A stretch of DNA of 35,627 nt from Gemmatimonadota bacterium (GTDB lineage: Bacteria > Gemmatimonadota > Gemmatimonadetes > Longimicrobiales > Gaopeijiaceae), in the NCBI GenBank assembly GCA_022560615.1, contig JADFSR010000038.1:1-35627 (forward strand), given 5' to 3'. The position numbers and the translations under genes were made by a program. Every line of letters begins with the position of its first letter. Position 1 is the first letter of the stretch. This document shows positions 1 through 5,507 of this stretch, piece after piece. Under the pieces are notes generated by a model. It did not search any database. It had not been told where the DNA came from and saw only the letters and a list, made by a program, of their open reading frames with translations.

Positions 1-2
1 AG

Positions 3-188
3 CCCAGACGCCAGAGACCCGATCGCGGCGAGACGCTGGACGGCTTGGGCGGCGGGGGCCCCAGGCCGGCGGAGCTAGATGACGAGGACCTCCGATACCT
101 AGAAGCCGAGCGCGCCGGGATGCAGACGGAGGCGGCGGGGACGACGACGCACATCGCAGATTCAGTTCTGGCCGGGGAGGCAGTATGA
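3..188 (+). CDS. Hypothetical protein, 5' end outside window
   Basis: An open frame runs from the window edge to a TGA at 186-188, which overlaps the ATG of the next ORF at 185. The visible 61 residues are rich in Gly, Ala, Glu and Asp, with no motif I recognise. The ATGA junction places it as the upstream member of the translationally coupled chain that ends in the integrase gene. Function unknown. It is probably cargo or maintenance DNA of the integrative element. Confidence 0.45.
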   Translation, partial: PRRQRPDRGETLDGLGGGGPRPAELDDEDLRYLEAERAGMQTEAAGTTTHIADSVLAGEAV

Positions 189-451
189 CGCCCGGACTAA
201 GACGGAGCCGGGGCCGCGAACTTTGCGTCCACCTCGCCGAGCAGATCGCCAACATCGCACCACCGGGCATCGGCAACTGGGGCGGAGCGTGGGGGATCGT
301 CGGCGATGCTGACGCCGAGTTCATGGTCGCTCTGTTCGAGTGGGAGCGCACTGGCGACGACGCTGTCCAGATTCGAGTCCGTGAAGGTTACGACCGAGTG
401 CTCGACGCCTGGCGTGAAGCCTCACGCCAGTACGAGCGGGAGACGGCATGA
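185..451 (+). CDS. Hypothetical small island protein (88 aa)
   Basis: An 88-residue ORF whose ATG overlaps the stop of the preceding frame (ATGA) and whose stop overlaps the next ATG at 448. The sequence has a Gly/Trp-rich stretch near residues 28-38 followed by a probably helical, charged C-terminal half (residues 45-88). There is no signal peptide or membrane segment. I do not recognise a family. Position and tight coupling suggest a small accessory gene of the integrative element. Confidence 0.5.
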   Translation: MTPGLRRSRGRELCVHLAEQIANIAPPGIGNWGGAWGIVGDADAEFMVALFEWERTGDDAVQIRVREGYDRVLDAWREASRQYERETA

Positions 452-504
452 ACGTCCTCGCACTCGACATCGTGAGCCGAACCGGCGGCGGGGTCTGCGC
501 ATGA
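448..504 (+). CDS. 18-codon micro-ORF in ATGA-coupled chain
   Basis: ATG at 448 and TGA at 502-504 encode MNVLALDIVSRTGGGVCA. Its start overlaps the stop of the 88-aa ORF and its stop overlaps the ATG at 501. Such a short frame would not normally be called. The support is the unbroken series of 4-base ATGA overlaps running from 185 to 955. It could be a real micropeptide, a translational relay, or the remnant of a longer decayed gene. Confidence 0.3.
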   Translation: MNVLALDIVSRTGGGVCA

Positions 505-557
505 AGGCCGTGAACAAGCTCTCCTTGGCCGACCTACCGGGGCGGGCTGATCCATGA
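501..557 (+). CDS. Second 18-codon micro-ORF in the chain
   Basis: ATG at 501 and TGA at 555-557 encode MKAVNKLSLADLPGRADP. It is joined by ATGA overlaps to the previous micro-ORF and to the 134-aa gene starting at 554. No homology can be claimed for 18 residues. It may couple translation of the excisionase-like and integrase genes to upstream genes. An extended in-frame start at 306 exists but would run far into the 88-aa gene. Confidence 0.3.
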   Translation: MKAVNKLSLADLPGRADP

Positions 558-958
558 CACTCGCGGACCTGCGTGCCCAGATCGAAAGTCACGCGCCAGG
601 AAGCCTGATCCCACGCGATTGGCTAGTCGATCAGCTCGCCGAAATTGCAGGCGATGATGCCAGCGTGGAAAGTTGGGTCGACACGGAACGTGCTGCCGAG
701 ATCACGGGCGATACGCCGGAACAGTTGAGGCACCGGGCGGTGACCTGGCGGGGTATGCCGAACCCCACGATCAGGGTCACCAAGAACGACAATCACAACA
801 ATCTTTCCCGGTGGCTGTTTGCCGAGGAGGACTGCTGGACGTACGCTCGCACGAAGGGCGTCGCTGGACCCCAGCAGCCCGTGACTGAGCACGCCGACTC
901 GGACGACACCGACGCGATCGCCGACGGCTGCCTCGAACGGATCGTGCCCAATCTATGA
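554..958 (+). CDS. Putative excisionase-like DNA-binding protein
   Basis: A 134-residue protein lying immediately upstream of the integrase gene and overlapping it by 4 bases. Residues about 42-95 read like a short winged-helix or MerR/excisionase-type unit: a 'VDTERAAEITGDTPEQLR' helix-turn-helix-like segment followed by 'TWRGMPNPTI' and a basic/aromatic stretch. The C-terminal tail (about 105-134) is acidic. In integrative elements the gene next to the integrase often encodes the recombination directionality factor, which fits here. The assignment rests on position and general shape, not on a diagnostic motif. Confidence 0.45.
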   Translation: MTLADLRAQIESHAPGSLIPRDWLVDQLAEIAGDDASVESWVDTERAAEITGDTPEQLRHRAVTWRGMPNPTIRVTKNDNHNNLSRWLFAEEDCWTYARTKGVAGPQQPVTEHADSDDTDAIADGCLERIVPNL

Positions 959-2241
959 GCCAGTATCGTCGTTGCCCCGAGTGCAGAAAACGGAACTCCG
1001 CCGAGGCCGAGACCTGCTCGGCGTGCGGCTATCGGTTCCTCTGGCGGCGGTCGTTCGGCCGGAAAGGCTACAACCGGGTCACAGTCTACGAACGTGACCC
1101 CGGCGGACCGCTGCAACTCCTGTACTGGGACCGAGACGGAGCGCGCCGGGAGAGCCTGACGAACCTCGATGGAGTGCCGATCTTCGACAGAGCGGACGCC
1201 GAGTTGATCGCGCGCCGCATTTCCGACGGGATCGAGCAGGCACGTCGATCCAAGGCGACGACGCTCAACCAACTCGTCGGGACGCCCGAGCGGCACACGG
1301 TCGGTGAGTTGTTCGCCCAACTCCACACCGACCGCGCTGACGAATGGTCGAAGAAGTGGGCGAGGGACCAGCGTCGGTACCGACAGTTCTGGGAGACAAC
1401 GCTCCGTCGGCGCACTGACATCACCGAAGTCACCCCTGCGCTCGTGGCGCGAATCGTCGTCAGGGAAGCAAGGGCGAAACGCTGGTCGCAGAAAACACAG
1501 AATCACTACCTGAACAGCGCGGTCGAGACGTGGGGGTACGCGGTTGTCCACCTCAAGTGGCTGGCACCGAAACACGGCCTTGAAGCCGTACGTCGTCACA
1601 GCATCCACGTCGACAACACCGAGATCGCTTATGAGACTGCAGAGGCTCACGCGGTTTTGGCAGAGCTACCCGATGTCGACTTGAGAGCCGCCGTCGTCGG
1701 CGAACTGAGCTACGTCGGTGGCCGGCGCCTAAACGCGATCATGACCTTGCCGATCTCGTGCTACCGGACCGAGACACGCATCGTACCGACGGAGTCAGGG
1801 CGGGTGTCCGTGGACTTTGGGGTCTTGACCTTCCCGGCGGAGACGGACAAAGCATCGAAGCGCGGCGAGGTCTATCTCTTCGGGCCGCCGAAGTCGCTGA
1901 TCGAGGAACTGATCGCCAGCCCGCTCTGCCAGGCAAGCGGATTGGTCTTTCCTCGAGGTGATGATCTACAGGCAGTTGAACGGGTGGAGCTTCCCCAGAC
2001 GGACAAGAAGCTCCGCCGGGCTCTGCGCGAGGCTGAACAACTCGCCGGCGTGCCGGAAGTGAGGGGCCGATCGTTCCACGCCTTCAACCGCACGTTCGCG
2101 ACGGACGCTGAAGATCCCCGCGCGGCGAGCAGCCAGAGCGGCAAGACCGAAGAGACGATGCGCCGCATCTACCGGCAGCCGAAGCCGGCAGAGAAAGCCG
2201 CGCTCGCGATGCAGCTCGATGGCTTGAGGAGAGAAGCATGA
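955..2241 (+). CDS. Tyrosine recombinase / site-specific integrase with zinc ribbon
   Basis: A 428-residue integrase expected to catalyse integration and excision of the island at ssrA. The N-terminus has a zinc-ribbon pattern (Cys7, Cys10, Cys21, Cys24). A SAM-like core-binding region follows at about 110-205 and the catalytic domain at about 230-415. Candidate catalytic residues are Arg257/258 in GGRRLNAIM, a beta-hairpin Lys (299 or 302), His375 and Arg379 in FHAFNRTFAT, and the nucleophile Tyr406 in MRRIYRQP. The HxxxR box varies slightly from the common HxLRHT form. The start overlaps the upstream TGA (ATGA). The gene points toward ssrA, the typical arrangement for tmRNA-targeting islands. 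All key residues are present, so it is probably functional. Confidence 0.88.
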   Translation: MSQYRRCPECRKRNSAEAETCSACGYRFLWRRSFGRKGYNRVTVYERDPGGPLQLLYWDRDGARRESLTNLDGVPIFDRADAELIARRISDGIEQARRSKATTLNQLVGTPERHTVGELFAQLHTDRADEWSKKWARDQRRYRQFWETTLRRRTDITEVTPALVARIVVREARAKRWSQKTQNHYLNSAVETWGYAVVHLKWLAPKHGLEAVRRHSIHVDNTEIAYETAEAHAVLAELPDVDLRAAVVGELSYVGGRRLNAIMTLPISCYRTETRIVPTESGRVSVDFGVLTFPAETDKASKRGEVYLFGPPKSLIEELIASPLCQASGLVFPRGDDLQAVERVELPQTDKKLRRALREAEQLAGVPEVRGRSFHAFNRTFATDAEDPRAASSQSGKTEETMRRIYRQPKPAEKAALAMQLDGLRREA

Positions 2242-2323
2242 CCCGGACCCGAGGAGCAGACCCTTTGGGTCCTCGCGGCCTCACACGCGCTGGCGGTCAT
2301 CGAAAAATCCAAAGATCCGGGGT

Positions 2324-2346
2324 CAACCTGCACACCAACCTGCACA
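2324..2346. repeat. Short direct repeat downstream of integrase
   Basis: CAACCTGCACA occurs at 2324-2334 and again at 2336-2346, separated by one base. It lies between the integrase stop and the tmRNA 3' end, where arm-type integrase or excisionase binding sites are often found. That role is inferred from position only. Confidence 0.4.
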
Positions 2347-2362
2347 GTGATATCACAACGAA

Positions 2363-2395
2363 AGCGGGCCACCGCCACTAAGACGATGGCCCGCT
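2363..2395 (-). terminator. Probable intrinsic terminator of ssrA
   Basis: AGCGGGCCA at 2363-2371 is perfectly complementary to TGGCCCGCT at 2387-2395. Read on the minus strand, downstream of tmRNA, the stem is followed by TTTCGTT, a short U-rich tract. No comparable T tract follows on the plus strand, so it fits ssrA better than the integrase gene. Confidence 0.55.
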
Positions 2396-2398
2396 ATG

Positions 2399-2419
2399 GC
2401 TTGCGCGTGTTGCGCAAGC
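2399..2419 (-). other. Hairpin abutting the tmRNA 3' end
   Basis: GCTTGCGC (2399-2406) pairs with GCGCAAGC (2412-2419) around a 5-base loop, immediately beyond the tmRNA acceptor end. It may be a 3'-processing or stability hairpin of pre-tmRNA, or part of the attachment region. No direct evidence separates these. Confidence 0.4.
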
Positions 2420-2421
2420 AG

Positions 2422-2772
2422 TGGAGGCGGCGGGAGTCGAACCCGCGTCCGCACTTGGGTCCAGCGGAGTCTCTACGTGCATAGATCACTGCTTTGTCTC
2501 ACCTCGGGCGGTCAGTGATCAACCGACCCCGCGGCCAGCCGCCTAAAATCTCATCCCCCGGCCCGGCGACGAAACCGGGGGACCAGCTCGACTTATCGTC
2601 GCCTCAAGGACCGCCTCGAGCGGGCGATCAAGGAGACGGGCACGTAAGAAAGCTTACGCAGCCAGCGCCAGGTTGTTGTTGGCAGCTAAAATTATTCCCG
2701 AATATTTACGAGGATCAGGACCTCGGCACGCTACTCCACGTTCACCAAACACGTCGAAACCGGGACGCCCCC
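2422..2772 (-). ncRNA. ssrA: tmRNA (transfer-messenger RNA)
   Basis: About 351 nt on the minus strand. The 5' acceptor strand GGGGGCG (from 2772) pairs with the 3' strand CGCCTCC ending at 2423, with discriminator A at 2422. A canonical T-arm, GCGGG-TTCGACT-CCCGC, precedes the 3' acceptor strand, and the 5' segment has the typical CCCGGTTTCGACG block. The tag reading frame is present at 2654-2686. The RNA rescues stalled ribosomes with SmpB. The genome continues CTG after the discriminator, so the full CCA end is not encoded and must be added. The gene is the apparent integration target of the neighbouring island. Confidence 0.95.
2654..2686 (-). other. tmRNA proteolysis-tag reading frame
   Basis: Codons GCT GCC AAC AAC AAC CTG GCG CTG GCT GCG TAA give AANNNLALAA. 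The C-terminal LALAA fits the hydrophobic/Ala-Ala degron recognised by ClpXP-type proteases. The resume codon is probably the first or second Ala codon. A stem-forming AAGCTTTCTTACG region follows the stop. Confidence 0.85.
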
Positions 2773-2871
2773 GATGATGTGGATGGGTCTGTCAAACATC
2801 CTTGGAATGAAAGCTACGCGAAATGCAGGGTCTCGGTCCACCCGCGGCCGCAGCCCCAGCGGTTGCGCGGC

Positions 2872-3870
2872 CTATACTAGAGCTTCGGCCCTATGCTCCG
2901 TGAGGTAACCTTCGAGGAGTATCTCGACGTCCTCGAGCTTGCTCGCTTGGAAGAGCTCAGTGCGGAGTTGTCTGCCGTCTGGCAGTCCTTTGGTATACCA
3001 GCCGAGGTGTTTTCGGAAGTCGATGATCGCCCGTTCGGGGTTCCGCTCGAAGGCGATCGCGTTCCTCGCGTGTTCGAGGCAGATCTCGAAGCGCTCTTCG
3101 ATATCCGGATCGCTTGGCACGGGGTCTCCGTCCAGCGCTGCGCGAGCCTGTGAGAAGAGCCAGGGATCTCCGTGCGACCCCCTGGCGATCATGATTCCGG
3201 CGCATCCGGTTTCGTCACGCATGCGTCGAGCGTCCTCGCCCGTTCGGATATCGCCGTTCCCGATCACCGGGATATCGAGCGCCTCGGTGACGGCACGGAT
3301 CTCATCCCAGCGCGCCTCGCCGCTGTACATGTCGGCGCGCGTCCGCGGGTGGATGCACAACGCCTGTGCCCCAGCGTCCTGACAGCGGAGGCCGATGCCG
3401 ACGGGATCCCGCGTCTGCTCGTCGAAACCGCTGCGGATCTTGACCGTCGTGGGCAGTGACGTGGCGTCGTCGACAGCCCGGACCAGCGTCTGGAGTAGAT
3501 CGAGGTCCTTCAAGCAGCCCGAGCCACCCTGTCGCTTCACGACCTTCTTCACCGGGCACCCGAAGTTGATGTCGATGAAGTCCGGGCCGTACGTCTCGCC
3601 AACGAATGCGGCCGCGTCGCGCATCATGGCGGGATCGGAGCCGAAGATCTGGATCCCGATGGGGCGCTCTTCCTCCTCGAAGCGAAGGTAGTCGCGCGAC
3701 CTCGGAGAATTCATGACGATGCCTGCCGCGCTCACGAACTCACTCACGACGACGTCCGCCCCGTGCCGACGGCAGAGGCGACGAAACGGCGACTCGCTCA
3801 CGCCGGCCTGGGGCGCGAGGTATAGGGGGGTGTCGGGGCCGCTCAGTAAGGCGACAACGTCTGTGGACAT
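2872..3870 (-). CDS. dusB: tRNA-dihydrouridine synthase (DusB-like)
   Basis: A 332-residue FMN-dependent enzyme reducing uridines in the tRNA D-loop. The TIM-barrel begins with the typical 'YLAPQAGVSESPFR' segment (about residues 17-30). The catalytic cysteine is Cys105 in INFGCPVKKVVKRQGG. Downstream are the KIRSGFD and 'HPRTRADMYSGEARWDEI' substrate/FMN-binding blocks, then 'VIGNGDI' and the glycine-containing 'MIARGSHGDPWLF' phosphate-binding motif. Length is normal for the family. Transcription runs away from the repeat element, which occupies the presumed promoter region upstream. The ribosome-binding site before the ATG is weak. The exact Dus subfamily is inferred from the overall pattern. 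Confidence 0.92.
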   Translation of the reverse strand: MSTDVVALLSGPDTPLYLAPQAGVSESPFRRLCRRHGADVVVSEFVSAAGIVMNSPRSRDYLRFEEEERPIGIQIFGSDPAMMRDAAAFVGETYGPDFIDINFGCPVKKVVKRQGGSGCLKDLDLLQTLVRAVDDATSLPTTVKIRSGFDEQTRDPVGIGLRCQDAGAQALCIHPRTRADMYSGEARWDEIRAVTEALDIPVIGNGDIRTGEDARRMRDETGCAGIMIARGSHGDPWLFSQARAALDGDPVPSDPDIEERFEICLEHARNAIAFERNPERAIIDFRKHLGWYTKGLPDGRQLRTELFQASKLEDVEILLEGYLTEHRAEALV

Positions 3871-3890
3871 GACAATGCGAAGCTATCCCA

Positions 3891-3913
3891 AGCAGCCCGT
3901 GATAGAAGTACAG
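3891..3913 (+). repeat. Left terminal inverted repeat, copy 1
   Basis: Twenty-three bases ending in AGAAGTACAG. They are the exact reverse complement of 4243-4265. Confidence 0.9.
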
Positions 3914-4242
3914 CGGGCCGCGTTACGGTGCCACGGCCCCAGAGGGCACCCGCGCATTGCGCGGGTCGCGGTGCGACGACGCCATAGCCGTCGCTACGGA
4001 TAGGAGCACCAACGACGGAGATGGGGCCGTGCCACCGTAACCCACGAACTGGTAAGTATCGTCACACTTGGGGTCGGGCGCGACCACCGCTTCGCGGCGG
4101 TGCCCGGTCGCGGCCCAATAGGTCGTCTCTCCTCCTCGGACCACCGCCTTCGGCGGCGGTGCCCGCTACGGCTACGACTCGTCGTCCTTCCTACTCTTGA
4201 TCTCGCGAGACCCCCGGGTACCCGCTTGCGGGTGGCGGTTCA

Positions 4243-4265
4243 CTGTACTTCTATCACGGGCTGCT
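4243..4265 (-). repeat. Right terminal inverted repeat, copy 1
   Basis: Twenty-three bases beginning CTGTACTTCT. They are the exact reverse complement of 3891-3913. Confidence 0.9.
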
Positions 4266-4380
4266 AGCGCTGGCCCCGGTGAAGCCGCTGGTTGACTGGG
4301 GCTGACGTACCTGCCCGCATGCGGTTATTGTCTCGCTCCTTCGTAGGATACGGCAGCGAATCGAGATTCGGAGGCGATGG

Positions 4381-4833
4381 ATGCGGTTGAAGGACCTCTT
4401 CACGTTGGATGTCGTGAAGCTCGACCTGGAATCCCAGAGCAAGGACGATTTGCTCAAGGAGCTGGTGAGCTTGCTCGCGCTAGACGAGAAGTCTGCGGCG
4501 ATCTTGTTCAAGACCCTCAAGCGGCGCGAGAACCTCGGCTCCACGGGCATCGGAAAGGGCATCGCGATCCCCCACTGTCGCACCCTTGTGGTCAATCGCT
4601 TGCGCCTCGCCTATGGGCGAAAGCCCGCTGGCGTCAACTTCAATGCGATCGATGGCGAGCCCGTCTACAACTTCTTCCTGATCATCGCGCCGCCGCTCGA
4701 AGTCTCGAACCAATACCTGCCGGTACTCGGGAAGATCGCGCAGTTCGCCAAGGATGCTGCCGTACCTAGGGACCTCCTAGAGCTTGCCGAGCCGGAGGAG
4801 TTTCTGGCTCTACTCGCTGAGAAGGGTTCGTAG
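4381..4833 (+). CDS. ptsN: PTS EIIA domain protein, PtsN/nitrogen-type
   Basis: A 150-residue single-domain EIIA of the fructose/nitrogen class (PTS_EIIA_2). The phosphoryl-accepting histidine is His65 in GIGKGIAIPHCR, preceded by the usual 'KRRENLGSTG' segment. The later 'FFLIIAPPLEVSNQYLPVLGKIAQFAKD' region matches the conserved second half of the fold. ATG at 4381 follows GGAGG at 4370-4374 with good spacing. It stands alone on the plus strand, divergent from dusB and convergent with the FlgD-like gene. It is probably regulatory, taking phosphate from the HPr/EI encoded about 9 kb away. It is distinct from the mannose-type EIIA at 15543-15938. Confidence 0.88.
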   Translation: MRLKDLFTLDVVKLDLESQSKDDLLKELVSLLALDEKSAAILFKTLKRRENLGSTGIGKGIAIPHCRTLVVNRLRLAYGRKPAGVNFNAIDGEPVYNFFLIIAPPLEVSNQYLPVLGKIAQFAKDAAVPRDLLELAEPEEFLALLAEKGS

Positions 4834-4849
4834 GCCAGTCGTTCCTACT

Positions 4850-5293
4850 TCAGCTCACGTACATCTTCCGCGTGTCGCTGATGCCGTTCACGGTGAGCTG
4901 CAAGAAGTAGACGCCGAAGGCGACCTGGCGACCCGATTGATCGGTCCCGTCCCAGAACGCTTCGTACGTGCCGGGCTGAGCGTACTCGAGCTGGATGAGC
5001 TCAACGCCTTCGCCCGAGGAGTGACCGAGAGCGACTGGGGAGGCAACGAGCTGCTGGAGCAGGTTGAAGATGCGTATGGACACAACGGCAGGACGCCCGT
5101 CCACGAACAATCCCTCGTGTAGAATGAAGGGTATTGTCGTTTCCGGGTTGAACGGATTGGGGTAGTTCTGCTGTAGTTCGAAGCCGCTCGCCTGACCGGG
5201 CGACGCGGGAGGCCTAGAGTCCTGGGCGGATACGGCCTCAGCCGCGACGAACAAGGAGAGGAGGACGGACAAGACGCCGGCAATGCGTCTCAT
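4850..5293 (-). CDS. Secreted FlgD-Ig/T9SS-like domain protein
   Basis: A 147-residue protein with a signal peptide (about residues 1-24, hydrophobic core VLSVLLSLFVAAEAV, then VSAQ). The mature part is essentially one domain: 'ELQQNYPNPFNPETTIPF' near residue 39, 'FWDGTDQSGRQVAFGVYFLQL' (in parts) near 113-133, and a short tail ending RKMYVS. This is the FlgD Ig-like / type IX sorting-domain type that normally ends large secreted proteins. Here no passenger precedes it. The ATG is preceded by GGAGGGATCC. It may be a surface-anchored mini-domain or the remnant of a longer protein. The exact function is unknown. Confidence 0.7.
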   Translation of the reverse strand: MRRIAGVLSVLLSLFVAAEAVSAQDSRPPASPGQASGFELQQNYPNPFNPETTIPFILHEGLFVDGRPAVVSIRIFNLLQQLVASPVALGHSSGEGVELIQLEYAQPGTYEAFWDGTDQSGRQVAFGVYFLQLTVNGISDTRKMYVS

Positions 5294-5305
5294 GGATCCC
5301 TCCGC

Positions 5306-5334
5306 ACACTAGATGTGCTGTAGCCTAGGGTCAA
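5306..5334 (-). promoter_or_regulatory. Candidate sigma70-type promoter for FlgD-like gene
   Basis: On the minus strand, TTGACC (5334-5329) and TAGTGT (5311-5306) are separated by 17 bases, just upstream of the ribosome-binding site and ATG at 5293. The -35 is 5/6 and the -10 only about 3/6 against consensus, so this is a candidate only. Confidence 0.35.
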
Positions 5335-5470
5335 TCGCACTCCATGCATGGTTCACCAAGCGGCACACACGCTCCGCATTCATCATACGTTCTCAGGCTC
5401 TCGCAGGTCAAGCGAAATCGCTCGATCCCCTGTAAAAACCCGAGCAAACCCACTTTGTGCTACCGCGGTG

Positions 5471-5507
5471 GGCCGTTTTTGTTGCCTAGCACCCACCAGA
5501 AACGGCC
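5471..5507 (-). terminator. Hairpin at the end of selB
   Basis: GGCCGTTT (5471-5478) and AAACGGCC (5500-5507) form an 8-bp stem that begins at the selB stop codon. No clear T tract follows on the minus strand, so it may act as a processing barrier or a weak terminator. Confidence 0.4.

Larger units (their letters stand above)
1..2421. mobile_element. Edge of an integrative element beside ssrA
   Basis: The segment left of the tmRNA gene holds a run of small unrecognised ORFs, a candidate excisionase-like gene and a tyrosine recombinase whose stop codon lies about 180 bp from the tmRNA 3' end. Tyrosine-recombinase islands commonly integrate into the 3' end of ssrA, so the right attachment site is probably within the T-arm/acceptor part of ssrA (about 2422-2480). 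Only one edge is visible, so the other att copy and the island length are unknown. The right limit given here is inferred from the tmRNA end and is not a mapped crossover. Confidence 0.7.
3891..4265. mobile_element. Palindromic multi-hairpin repeat element, copy 1
   Basis: A 375-bp unit filling most of the dusB-ptsN intergenic space. Its ends are perfect 23-bp inverted repeats (3891-3913 and 4243-4265) with inner core GAAGTACAG/CTGTACTTC. Inside are several GC-rich hairpins, including ACCCGCGC-ATT-GCGCGGGT (3948-3966) and two related CCACCGC...GCGGCGGTGCCC modules (about 4084-4105 and 4141-4163). Large blocks match copy 2 at 12984-13374 in the same orientation. Flanking tetranucleotides are CAAG (3889-3892) and CTAG (4264-4267). 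No credible protein is encoded, so it resembles a non-autonomous MITE-like element. Confidence 0.8.

Noticed and set aside
2780-2800. TTGACA on the minus strand just upstream of ssrA
   Set aside because: It is only about 18 bases from the mature 5' end and no -10 hexamer fits at normal spacing, so I do not call a promoter.
4292-4320. TTGACT before ptsN as a promoter
   Set aside because: No credible -10 box at 16-18 bases. The candidate has only two consensus matches.
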